Source of the DNA: Tetracentron sinense | Taxonomy: Eukaryota > Streptophyta > Magnoliopsida > Trochodendrales > Trochodendraceae | NCBI GenBank assembly: GCA_015143295.1 | Contig: CM026551.1 | Location: forward strand, 13,751,827-13,815,826 | Direction of reading: 5' to 3' | Length of the DNA stretch: 64,000 bases | Part shown: in pieces, positions 50,101 to 61,109 of the stretch | Layout of the letters: each line of letters opens with the position of its first letter | Position numbering within the stretch: the first letter of the stretch is position 1 | Notes under the pieces: model-generated | What the model saw: only the letters and a program-made list of their open reading frames with translations | What the model was told of the DNA's origin: nothing | Database searches by the model: none | Translations under genes and position numbers: made by a program

Positions 50101-51445
50101 AAGCACGTGGTCTCATAAGCATAAGTAGCTCATAAGTGTATTGTCTTCTAAGTCTAAGATTCTCACAAGTACACGAGTCAAGGTGATGATATGATGTATA
50201 TGCGCACACGTTCTTTCGCACTCTGATTATGTTATTATGCTATTGGATATGTTTCTAACTAAGTGCAGGTATATTACTATTGTTGGTTGGATTTTATATA
50301 CACCGAATACTTTTTGTACTCAGCCGGACTTTTATCCTGGCAGGTTTAGAGCAGGAGTACACGGCGGAGCCGTGGATTGAGGAAGCTTACATTGAGGAAG
50401 CAGGAGAAGGTGAGCCTTCCGAGGAAGGAGCCGGAGGCTTGGGTGTCTATACCTCTTAGTTTATGCTTTGTTTAGTTGAGAGAGTTTTGAAATAGACTTT
50501 TAGAGGATATTGCTCAGTAGACTTTTATAGTTGTATTTTTCATACTTGTTGATTTATAATGGGTTGTATATGTTGACCGTAGACTTGTGCAGGTTGGTTA
50601 TAGTTTATATATCGGAATTTTATTACTCTCATTTTTGGAGACTCGTGTAGTAAGCTTTGTATGCATGAATTTTAAGCAAGTTAAGGAAATGTGGCGATTC
50701 CAAAGTCCTATTTTAGCCTTGTAGGATTTTGGGGTCGTTACACTTGTAAACTTTCGTCATGTATTATTTTCAGAATGGTTGTTTTCAGATTTAATAGACA
50801 TGGCCGCATTGCAATAGTCCTCAACGACATCTATTTGGCATATGTTAGAAAAATAGTTTCAGGCTCCACACATCATCCAACATGTGGCGATAAAATGAAG
50901 TAGGGAGAAGTCAAAAACATGGGAAGAAAATGAAATCACTTCTCTCCATTTTTATCGTCACATGTCGGATGATGTGTGGAAGCCCGAGACCATTGTCAAA
51001 GACATTCCGATACCGTCATCCACTATTAAAAATCTTCCTGAGATATATCAAATTTCTCTTGAAAAAAACATCTAAAGTTTAAAACTCCGTTTTTATTGCG
51101 ATATTTTAAAAATATCGGATCAATATAATTTTCTCTTGTTATCTCGTATATGTCGCGAGATGTAACGGAGATTTAAAAAATATTATGAGAGAAACACAAT
51201 GTTGTTGGTTTTTTGAATTTAAAACTTGGTGATATTTATTACTATCATTTGTAATCTCAATATATTTTTTTAATCATTGTCGAGATTTAGGCGAGAAATA
51301 TCCGAAAAAAATTCAGATTTGTAAATCTCCTGAGAAAAACTTTGGCCGATAAAAACTTGAGAACGAGATATGTAACACTGCCGTCACCAACTGGAAGGAC
51401 ACGTTAATTTTGAACTATACTTATCATCTCAATAGCCATCAAACC
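47119..51445. repeat. Direct duplication, copy D2 (LTR-interrupted)
   Basis: Second copy of D1 in the same orientation, split by a solo LTR at 48233-50742. Its left edge lies inside the hAT element and its right edge (ATAGCCATCAAA, 51445) abuts the first base of the inverted VPS13 array. The right-arm junction was therefore made within, or at the end of, this duplicated segment. Confidence 0.85.
48233..50742 (+). mobile_element. Solo LTR, probably Ty3/gypsy
   Basis: A 2510-bp LTR fossil starting TGTAGAGACCC and ending GGGTCGTTACA (TG...CA). It is flanked by a 5-bp target repeat, CCTGT at 48228-48232 and CTTGT at 50743-50747. The empty site is present in D1 near 43830 (GACCTGTAAACTTTC), which confirms both boundaries. 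It carries a promoter-like CTATAAATAG near 49011, a patch of CGATCGGT words (48737-48950) and a short tandem repeat with CCGTATCCGCCAAGAACGGC (about 49876-50060). No internal region or second LTR is present. It inserted after the D1/D2 duplication, so it is younger than that event. The gypsy assignment rests on terminus style and length. Confidence 0.85.
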
Positions 51446-51886
51446 GTACCAATTCAACAGGCCATTTGAAAAAGAAGGGACAATATCTTAGAAGTCCAAG
51501 AAGCAAGTATGAGCACGTTGCTTCTGACAGGTAAAGTGAAAACCATTTCTGCCCTTAGCTACAGGCACACAAAGGAGGGAATAAGGATATCTCATTGGTT
51601 TCCTTTGAAAATATAATTATAAGGTGTCCATTGTTACATCAAGTGTTTAATTTCATAAGTTTTAGTTAATAATCTTAATGATAATATATTATCTTGAATG
51701 CTCGCAGATTAGCAACTCTGTGTCTTGACCTTGATGAAGAAATGATTGTAAGCTTCTTTGACTTTATTAGAATTGTGATTTCAAGGTTATAGAGCGGAGC
51801 CTTATCATGTCCAGATTCCACACTACCTGTTGTCTATGGTATGGGATTTTTAAAAGAAAGCTTTACTTGTTTAGAATTATAACTAG

Positions 51887-52183
51887 GTGAACAAAATGAG
51901 GCCAACTTATCCCCTAAATGTTTGCATGTTGCCAGAAGATCACAGCAGCAGTCCAGCACTGCCTTCAGTAGTTTCGAAGAACAAGCAATGTCATTGTCTC
52001 TTTTTCGGATCTTTCTTTCTGATAGACCCATACGTATGGCAGCAGTTCTGGTTTCTTCTTTTCGGTTACCTCGTTAATGGCATCTACGAGGTTTGTTTCT
52101 TGGTTAAACCAGAGATTCTCAAAATTTTCCCATCCCAGTCCTTAAACCAAATATTCTCTGTATCTTCCTTGATTAAACCATAA
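51887..52183 (+). other. Chimeric 98-codon open frame, mirror copy
   Basis: The translation is identical, residue for residue, to that of 30572-30868 on the minus strand: VPS13 E6 start (SSSPALPSVV) followed by the DPYVWQQFWFLLFGYLVNGI segment. See the P4 entry for the origin of the parts. Confidence 0.6.
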
Positions 52184-54410
52184 ACTCCATATCCTTGATC
52201 AAATTTTTATGTAACACATGTACCCTGATGTTCTTCAATCCCTTCTATTATTTGGTGGCTCAAGAAGGGGGGGGGGGGGGTAATATGTTCCAACTTTACT
52301 CTTTGGATCTTGCACATATGTTCGTCATAGCATTACTTTTCTGATTTTCCAGATTCAAATTAGCTGCTCCTTTATCTTTTAAACTCTAATTTTTGCTATG
52401 TTTTTCAGTGTATGATTGGACCAATTTTACATCAATTCATCTAATGTTAGCAGGCTATAACAGTGGCTTCCTCTATTATTTGTAATTGAGTTATTAGCCT
52501 CCTCTAATTTTTTTTTAAGTCATTTGATCTTATAATTTCTAATATAGTATATTTCTGATATATATTATAGTTTACAATTTCATGGAGTCCTTAGCTTTGC
52601 TCTGATTTAAGAATTATACTCTCGAGGACACATAAAGTAAAGCATGTATTATATATGTATGGTTATAATTTAAAACCTTCTACAATGTAATTTCTTGAAA
52701 AACGAAAGTAGGGCCTCAAGTATGTTTATGTTTTGTGAACTTGGTCACTGTAAAGTAAGTGGACTTTTATGGAATTTAATGACTTTCTGAACAAGAGAAG
52801 AACAAACGAAGATGTTTGTAACTTTTATTATTCTCTCTCTATAGATCTTCAAATTCTGGTGTACAATTGGGTTAGCTCTTTTGACATGTATACAAATTAT
52901 TCACCATCTTATATTGTTGCTTGATTAATTAGAATGCAGTTTCCATAAAATTAATTCTTATTTGAGGTCCCTTATCATGGGAGGCATATGCAAGTATGCA
53001 ACATAGTTCCAAACAGCCTTGATGCACTATTTAACAAGAACTGATATGTTATTTGGATCTTTGATATATTTCAAATATATTCTTATCATTCGGTAAATTC
53101 TGTAAAACTTCTTCACGCTTCCACAACTGCTCTCTTATTGAAACTATGAGCTATTGAAGTATGCATGTTTCTTAATTTTTTCTTATGTTTGTTTTATTGT
53201 TTGAATAAGATCAATGTATTTGATTTGATAAAGCATGAAAAAAATATATTAGTATGAACGATTGAAGTATGTATTTACTTTTGCTTTATGTTTCTTCCAC
53301 TTGTTTGTCTTTTTTTTATATGTATTTGAAAATAAGATCATCTGATTCTTTAGATAATGAGAAAAAAGGTTTAGAGTTGAGCCTTCAATTGCTTTCCTTT
53401 CCTTCCTCTTTCTTGAGTATGCGATTTTTCAATGCTATTTCCTTTTTAAATTTTATTGTTTATGTAATTTTTTCATTGGACAATGTACTTTCATGCTTTT
53501 TTTTTAATGGAATATGCAAGAATGTCTAAAATGATAAATTGGTTATATTATTTAGTTATTTTCTGTTTTTTTTAATTTATATATGTCATGAAATACTTTT
53601 GGTACATGTTTGTTCCTGCATTTCAAAACAAATATTAAAAATTAGAAATGACATTCTACAAATTTCATACTTTTAGAGCTCCAAAAATGTATGGGACCAC
53701 ACGTTACTCCCTCTATTCTCTCACCCATTGTAATTTATTTAAATCTTAACTATTTATCTTATAGCTAAAGTGTCTTTTAACTCTCTTTCATATTTCTCTC
53801 CTTTTAGAAACTAAAATGCTTCTTTCTGTCTTATTAAAAATCTGATATTTTCTCTTTCCTCTTTTTTATTTAAACCTCTTTAACTCCATACTATTCCTCT
53901 CTCCAAGAAATTACCTTTTTTTTTTGCTGGAATTATAATTGACCTACTGTTAGCATCAATCATCGACTAGTTGTGAGTGGCGGGGATTGACACTCTTGTA
54001 AGACATCACAATTGGGATTAGGTCTCACGACCTCTCTCATAAGAGAGGTCACACCATACCATCATATCCATTCATACCTTGAGATATCGTTTGAGCCATC
54101 ATGATATTTGTTTGCTTGTTTGCTTCTGAACTACGACAATTTGATTCCAATCTTACGAGATACATAGGCAATCCTCGAAGGTGTGACCCTCACAACTAAA
54201 AAGTCATTTTTTTTCTTTTGCATGCTTCATTATTGTCTTTCTTTAACATGGTTTCTTATTTGAATTTGAGATGTTTCTAATTCCAATTGATGCATGATAG
54301 TTGCTTGTTTGCTTACTTTTATGTTTCTTATTTGATGCTTGTTTTTAATTTGATTTGATTATCTATTTAGCATATTATACTACATTAAAGTCATTAAAGG
54401 GGGAGGATAT

Positions 54411-54665
54411 GTGGCAGCTTGGGAGGGGTTTATGTGTATTATTACACATGTCCTATTATTGGTGGTTGGAGAAGAAGGTGAAAGAGAATTTATAAGAAAT
54501 GAGTGTGAGAATATGGTTCAAATCATTGCAACCTTTGCCTTGGCCGGGTTTTCCCTTAATTGGATACAAGAAGCTGAGAGAGAGACCATGAGAAGACGTA
54601 TCCCATCAAAGCATTGTAACGGTTTGCCTTGGATGATGGGTTTTAGACTTTTAGTTGGTTGTTAG
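54411..54665 (+). other. Unassigned frame family B (AAWEGFMCIITHVLLLVVGE)
   Basis: An 84-codon frame with a hydrophobic segment (FMCIITHVLLLVV), a charged stretch (GEEGEREFIRNECENM) and a second hydrophobic stretch (IIATFALAGFSLNW). Copies: 60145-60414 (plus), 28087-28341 and 22633-22857 (minus), and a broken one near 35200-35420. It always precedes E9 by about 150-450 bp. I do not recognise it. It reads more like protein than frame A, but no splice or start evidence decides the matter. Confidence 0.4.
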
Positions 54666-56274
54666 AGGAGGGTGAGAAAAGGGGGAGTGAGGAGATGGGT
54701 CCAATAAGCTAATACTGCTATCATGGAGCTATTCATTAAATTGCCATTTCAAAAATCGTAATGCCAAGCTCATTAATTATACTTCTTTTATATACTCTCT
54801 TACAATTGTTAAATTGCTGGAATTTGGTTCTGTTGGTGTTATGGGTAATCCTATGGGATTTGCAAGGAATGTTAGGATCGACATCAAAGATTTCTTATCA
54901 GTTACTGCCTGGGGTATTTTGCAGGTGCATAATATCCATAATATCAAAGCTTGCCAGCAGGATCATGAGACAATCATATGTCACAATTTTGAAATTAACT
55001 TCTGTTTTGTCAAAACCCTACTGGACTCATTACAAGAATGGCATCAGGGACCGCAAGTCTTCTTAGTAATACAGTCTATGCCATAAGTGATGCTGCCGCT
55101 CAAGGTAATTCAGTAAAGCTGCACACAAGGTTGTTTACCTGTCTAATGGCATTCGGGCATCCTCTGGGTGAACTCTAACGGTTGATATTAAGAGAGGTTT
55201 CTACTTTTAGAGTATTGTTGCATTTAGTTACTTTCCATTATTTTTTTTTAGGGTTTTTGAATTTTGAATGATGCTAAATCTCATGTCCACAATATATGTG
55301 TACCAAAAATGTTTACCTTAATTTAAATTTTCTAATTACGTTACCAAAATAAAAAATATGCTATTTAGTTAGTATATGGATCGACACTGAGCTTAAGTTG
55401 CATTATCTCAAAAAGAAAAAAACTTATATTGGTTTATTCCTAAGATCATTATTTGCAATTCTTTTTGTGGATCTGTTTTTTTAAATAACTATTTCGTTCA
55501 TCTGCATTTTTTTGTTGGTAGTTTTTCAATACGTTTCGTTAGCATCATTTGTGTTGCATTTTTTCACTTTTTGGGCCTATTTGTTATTCCTTTTCTTCTT
55601 CTTTCTTGTGCTTTTATGCTTTCATTCATTCCTTTGTTGTTTCAAAAGAACGGTTAATATGTAGGGTGTGTGCTTATATGTTTAATTAAATTTACATTGT
55701 GAAGTATTTTCTTACAGGCACTTGGTGAAGTTGATTGTACTCATATTGATTATTATATTTTTACTTCCTATGTCTTTCTTCAAAATTGCCTAGGTAAAAT
55801 GCTAATTTTCTTTGAACTTGTTTTATATGTACTCATGCACTTTAAAACTGCACCATGAGATCTATCTAGAAATTGCGAGGCGGGATTAATCAACTTCTTA
55901 AAAGGGGATATAAGAATATTCTTGCTATCATTTGAGAAAAGGTTTGTTTTTGAATTTTTTTATTATTCTTTTCAAGAATATTTAACGTCAATCAAAATTT
56001 TGAATTCTCTATTTACACATAGCTTTTGAAATTTATATGTTTTTAGTTTCGACAAAAGTGAATCAGAATTAGGAGTTTCAGTCGAAGTTTAAGAGACGAA
56101 TGAATTATCAATATAGATACAATCCAACAAAACAAATGAGAAGAGGGTTAGAATCTTTTCATTGCTTTTAACCATTTAACCTTCTTGCGTTTATCTTGTC
56201 TTTTTTTTCTTCTTTTATATTTCATTTTTAGGGTCTTACTTGGAACTTGAAATCAAAGCCGTATAATTTTTTTG

Positions 56275-58174
56275 ATCTTCCTCTCGGCTGCCTTTCTCTT
56301 GTCTATGCTGTTGTGGATTGTTGCACCTTGCTCCTGACATCACTCACAGTAAGAGTTACCTTTTTATTTTATTTCTTTTGTTATCATATGTATTTTACTG
56401 AGTATTAGATTAGATGTTGGTCTATAAATTAGTTAATTAAAATGTTTGTTAAATCAATATTAATGTGTTTGTCTTTAAATTAGATAAACAGTATGTTATC
56501 TTGCTCTTGGCTGCCATTCTCTTGTCTATGCTGTTGTGGATGGCTGCACCTTGCTCCTGGCATCACTCACGGTAAGAATTACCCTTTATTTTATTTCTTT
56601 TGTTATCATATGTATTTTACTTAGTATTAGATTAGATGTTGGTCTATAAATTAGTTAATTAAATGTTTGTTAAATCAATATTAATGTGTTTGTCTTTAAA
56701 TTAGATAAACAGTATGTTATGTTTGTTAATCTAGATTTTTGATTCGTTATAAGTTAGTGAATAATGTAGCTTTAAGTTAATATATATATTTTTTAATTAA
56801 TAATCTATTTTGATTAATTAGTAATCTGATTATTGTTTATATTACTGATTAATTTGAAGATACGCGCCTCTCCTCCTCTCTAAATGCCCCCCCCCCCCCC
56901 CCACATACCCCCACCCCCAAATAAACTTCCCCTTTCAATCAATCCAATCAGATGTTCCTCTTGTTGTTGATTAGAGAGAATAGATTCAGAATCCCATCAA
57001 AGGATTTTTACTTGGGTTTTTTTTATCTCTACGTCATCTTTGATGCAGATTACTGCTCCGCTAATGACCTCATTCAGATGTCCCCCATGAGTACCATTTT
57101 TATATAATGTTTGGTTTTGCAATTACACCTATTTCTGTTTTCAGAATCCTGAAAGAAGATTATTTTTCTCCATCTATACTGAAGGAGCAATTAAGGTGCT
57201 TTCTTATGGTTAGTCTTGTGTAGCAAAATAAAATATTTTCGCTCCGGTTTGCTTATAAAAAAACTTTTTTTTTTATATACTTATTTTCAGGTGCTCAACA
57301 TCATAGATTCAATTTACCATCTTCTGAATGCTATGAAGGATACAAGTTTTCTTGGCTTCAGAGAAAAAAAAGGAACTTAACCAGAAAAAGGAGAAGATTC
57401 TCAATTACAGGGAGAGAATTTTGGTTCATGTCATTTATCATAAATTCCTTAATTAATTCTTTACCCACAGGTGTACACTTTTTTTTTTCATTTCGCATGT
57501 CATCAAATCCAATATGGTAGATTCTGTTTAGTTCAATATAACAAACACATATATTTTTTTTGCATGAGCAAAGGACGCCAAGATTGATGTGCTGCAGAGT
57601 GTGTATCAACAAAAATTTTACTTCCAAATCCCGTCTTTGCAAATTGATGATTAGTTGTGCAATACACCATATCCTATTATCATGTTCTTTGATCGTGAAT
57701 GCAGAACCAATTCAACAGGCCATTTGGAAAATAAGGACAATATCTAGAAGATCAAGAATGCAAGTATGATGCACGTTGCTTCTGACAGGTCAAGTGAACC
57801 TATATTCTGCTTAGCTACAGCAAATGGAGGAATAAGGATATCTCATTGGTTTCCTTTGAAAATATAATTATAATGTGTCCATTCCTACATCAAGTGTTTA
57901 TCTTCATAAGTTTTAGTTAATAATCTTAATAATAATATATTATATTGAATGCTCGCAGATTAGCAGCTCTGCGTCTTGACCTTAATGAAAAATGATTGTA
58001 AGCTTCTTTGACTTTATTAGCACTGTGATTTCAAGGTTATAGAGTAGAGCCTTATCATGTCTAGATTCCACACTACCCATTGTCCATGGTATGGGATTTT
58101 AAAAGGAAGCTTTACTTGTTGAGAATTATAACTATGTGAACAAAATTGAGGCCAACTTATCCCCTAAATGTTTG
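56275..58174 (+). pseudogene. VPS13-like duplicon, right arm copy 2, 5' part (mirror of P3)
   Basis: Plus-strand blocks: E1 twice (56275-56350, 56503-56572), E2 57145-57195 (TTTTCAG acceptor; PERRLFFSIYTEGAIK), E3 57291-57470 (TTTTCAG acceptor; VLNIIDSIYHLLNAMKDTSF), E4 57559-57872 and E5 57959-58097. E4 reads FA, TGA at 57565-57567, AKDAKIDVLQSVYQQKF, FQIPSLQIDD, TAG at 57652-57654, LCNTPYPIIMFFDREC, and later SEPIFCLAT and DISLVSFE after a frame change. It is the clearest view of the SHR-BD region here. The C-rich complement of the quadruplex tract is at 56887-56918. The copy continues after the insertion at 58175. Confidence 0.9.
56887..56918 (-). other. G-quadruplex motif, right arm copy 2
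   Basis: A long C run, then ACATA, CCCCC, A, CCCCC on the plus strand: the complement of the tract at 25815-25843. It lies between E1 and E2. Confidence 0.7.
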
Positions 58175-58448
58175 TACCCGGGGCTAGAGTGAGCTGAGGG
58201 GGGACAGCGTAAGTGAGTGAATGTGTGTAAGCCCAGTCAAACATGATTGTTCTAGGCGGGGCGGGCCACCCACCTTCGAATGGTGTTGGTCCTACGGACC
58301 GTGAACGGATTCGCCTCTGGCCTCTGGGCACGTCGGAACCGCATGGGTTCACCGGGGTGGAGCACGGTCCGCCAAAATCAGCATAGGTTAGGTGCTATTG
58401 ATGGAACATGGTAAGCCTATCTTTCTCCATATGGAAGTGTTGCGGGCG
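58175..58448. other. GC-rich foreign insertion, probably organellar (NUMT)
   Basis: A 274-bp block of markedly higher GC interrupts the intron before E6. Left of it is CCTAAATGTTTG and right of it CATGTTG. The uninterrupted sequence (CTAAATGTTTGCATGTTGC) is seen at 51.93 kb and in the left arm. There is no target duplication, no loss at the site and no poly(A). Phrases such as GGACAGCGTAAGTGAGTGAA, GTAAGCCCAGTCAAAC and GGACCGTGAACGGATTCG resemble plant mitochondrial group II intron DNA. That identification is from memory and needs a search. The clean join fits repair-mediated capture of organelle DNA. It is absent from the mirror copy, so it is later than the inverted duplication. Confidence 0.55.
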
Positions 58449-61109
58449 CATGTTGTTAGAAGATCACAGCAGCAGTCCAGCACTTCCTTCAGTAGTTCGG
58501 ATTGGAGCTCCTTGGCAACAAGTTTTCCTTTTAGCAAGAAACCAAAAGAAGATATATGTCGAAGTATTTGATTTGGCCTCATCAAGTTTACTTTAAGGTG
58601 AATAGTAACTATTTTGGTAGTCTATCAGATCCCTTAACTTGGTAGAGATCAATCAGTAATCTAGAATGCAGTTTAGATATTCAAATTTTGGTGTACAATT
58701 AGTCACCATCTTACATTGTTGCTTAATTAATTAGAAAGCAGTTTACATAAAATTTATTCTTATTTGAGGTTCCTTATCATGGGAGGCATATGCAAGTATG
58801 CAACATAGTTCCAAACAGCCTTGATGCACTATTTAACAAGAACTGATATGTTATTTAGATCTTTGATAGATTTCAAATATATTCTTATCATTCGGTAAAT
58901 TCTGTAAAACTTCTTCACACTTCCCCAACCTCTCTCTTATTGAAACTATGAGCTATTGAAGTATGCATGTTTCTTAATTTTTTCTTATGTTTGTTTTATT
59001 GTTTGAATAAGATCAATGTATTTGATTTGATAAAGCATGAAAAAAATGTTTTAGTATGAACGATTGAAGTATGTATTTACTTTTGCTTTATGTTTCTTCC
59101 ACTTGTTTGTCTTTTTTTTATATGTATTTTAAAATAAGATCATCTGATTCTTCAGATAATGAGAAAAAAGGTTTAGAGTTGAGCCTTCAATTGCTTTCCT
59201 TTCCTTCCTCTTTCTTAAGTATGCGATTTTTCAATGCTATTTCCTTTTTAAATTTTACTGTTGATGTAATTTTTTCATTGGACAATGTACTTTCATGCTT
59301 TCTTTTTAATGGAATATGCAAGAATGTCTAAAATAATAAATTGGTTTTATTATTTAGTTATTTTCTGTTTTTGTTAATTTATATATGTCATGAAGTACTT
59401 TCGGTACATGATTGTTCTTGCATATCAAAACAAATATTAAAAATAAGAAATGACATTCTACAAAATTCATACTTTTAGAGCTCCAAAAATGTAGTGGACC
59501 ACATGTTACTCCCGCTATTCTCTCACCCATTGTAATTTATTTAAATCTTAACTATTCATCTTATAGCTAAAGTGTCATTTAACTCCCTCTTTCATATTTC
59601 TCTCCATTTAGAAACTAAAGTGCTTCTTTCTGTCCTATTAAAAATCTGATATTTTCTCTTTCCTCTTTTTATTTAAACCTCTTTAACTCCATACTATTCC
59701 TCTCTCCCAGAAATTACCTTTTTTTTTTGCTGGAATTATAATTGACCTATTGTTAGCATCAATCATCGACTAGTTGTGAGTGGCGGGGAGTGACACTCTT
59801 GTAAGACATCACAATTGGGATTAGGTCCCACGACCTCTCTCATAAGAGAGGTCACACCATACCATCATATCCATTCATACCTTGAGATATCGTGTGAGCC
59901 ATCATAATATTTGTTTGCCTGCTTGCTTTTGAACTACGACAACTTGATTCTAATCTTACGAGATACATAGGCAATCCTCGAAGGTGTGACCCTAATAACT
60001 AAAAAGTCTTTTATTTTTTTCTTTTGCATGCTTGATTGTTGTCTTTCTTTAGCATGGTTTCTTATTTTAATTTGAGATGTTTCTAATTCCAATTGATGCA
60101 TGATAGTTGCTTGTTTGCTTACTTTTATATTTCTTATTTGATGCTTGTTTATAACTTCATTTGATTATCTATTTAGCATATTATACTACATTAGAGCCAT
60201 GGAAGGGGGAGGATATGTGGAAGCTTGGGAGGGGTTTATGTGTATTATTACACATGTCCTATTATTGGTGGTTGGAGAAGAAGGTGAAAGAGAATGTATA
60301 AGAAATGAGTGTGAGGATATGGTTCAAATCATTACAACCTTTGCTTTGGCGGGGTTTTCACTTAATTGGATACAGGAAGGTGAGAGAGAGACCGTGAGAA
60401 GACATATCCCTTAAAAGCATTTTAACGCTTTGCCTTGGATGATGGGTTTTAGACTTTTAGTTGGTTGTTAGAGGAGGGTGAGAAAAGGGAGAGTGAGGAG
60501 AATGGGTCCAATAAGCTAATACTGCTATTATGGAGCTATTCATTAAATTTCCATTTCAAAAATCGTATTGCCAAGCTCATTAATTATACTTCTTTTATAT
60601 ACTCTCTTACAATTGTTAAATTGCTGAAATTTGGTTCTGTTGGTGTTATAGGTAATCCTATGGGATTTGCAAGGAATGTTGGGATCGACATCAAAGATTT
60701 CTGATCAGTTACTGCCAAGGGTATTTTGCGGGTGCACAATATCCATAATATCAAAGCTTGCCGGCAGGATCATGAGACAATCATGTCACAATTTTGAAAT
60801 TAACTTCTCTTTTGTCAAAACTCTACTGGACTCATTACAAGAATGGCACCAGGGCCCGCAAGTCTTCTTAGTAATACAGTCTATGCCATAAGTGATGCTG
60901 CCGCTCAAGGTAATTCAGTAAAGCTGCACACAAGGTTGTTTACAGGTCCAATGACATTGGGTGAGTTCTAACGGTTGATATTGGGAGAGGTTTCTACTTT
61001 TAGAGTATTGTTGCATTTACATTTGACGACCAGGCTCTTGCAAAAATGGAGATACAACAAAAGGGTATAGCTTCACACAGCAACGGTGTATTAAATGAAT
61101 TCTTAAAGG
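58449..61109 (+). pseudogene. VPS13-like duplicon, right arm copy 2, 3' part (mirror of P3)
   Basis: Plus-strand blocks: E6 58476-58597 (PALPSVVRIGAPWQQVFLLA then RNQKKIYVEVFDLA; CAG acceptor, AAG-GTGAAT donor, shared one-base loss near the end), unassigned frames A at 59071-59331 and B at 60145-60414, E9 60627-60731 (GSVGVIGNPMGFARNVGIDI, then KDF and a TGA at 60702-60704), E10 60820-60909 (GLITRMAPGPASLLSNTVYA) and E11 61003-61109 (TTTTAG acceptor; SIVAFTFDDQALAKMEIQQK). The coding similarity stops after NEFLK. The remaining VPS13 C-terminal part (usually LTGLLQSPI and on) is absent from every copy. Confidence 0.9.

Larger units (their letters stand above)
51448..55104 (+). pseudogene. VPS13-like duplicon, right arm copy 1 (mirror of P4)
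   Basis: Plus-strand blocks: E4 3' part 51448-51621 (starts abruptly at the inversion junction), E5 51708-51848 preceded by CTCGCAG, the chimeric frame at 51887-52183, unassigned frame A at 53269-53529, unassigned frame B at 54411-54665, E9 54820-54924 and E10 55015-55104. E9 reads GSVGVMGNPMGFARNVRIDI then KDFLSVTAWGILQ, with an intact GT donor. E10 is followed by CTCAAG-GTAATTC, another intact donor. E11 is deleted at about 55225, as in P4. It is nearly identical to P4 wherever I compared them. Confidence 0.9.

Noticed and set aside
58175-58448. rRNA gene fragment
   Set aside because: The GC-rich block first suggested rRNA, but no conserved rRNA motif could be identified; organelle intron DNA fits better.
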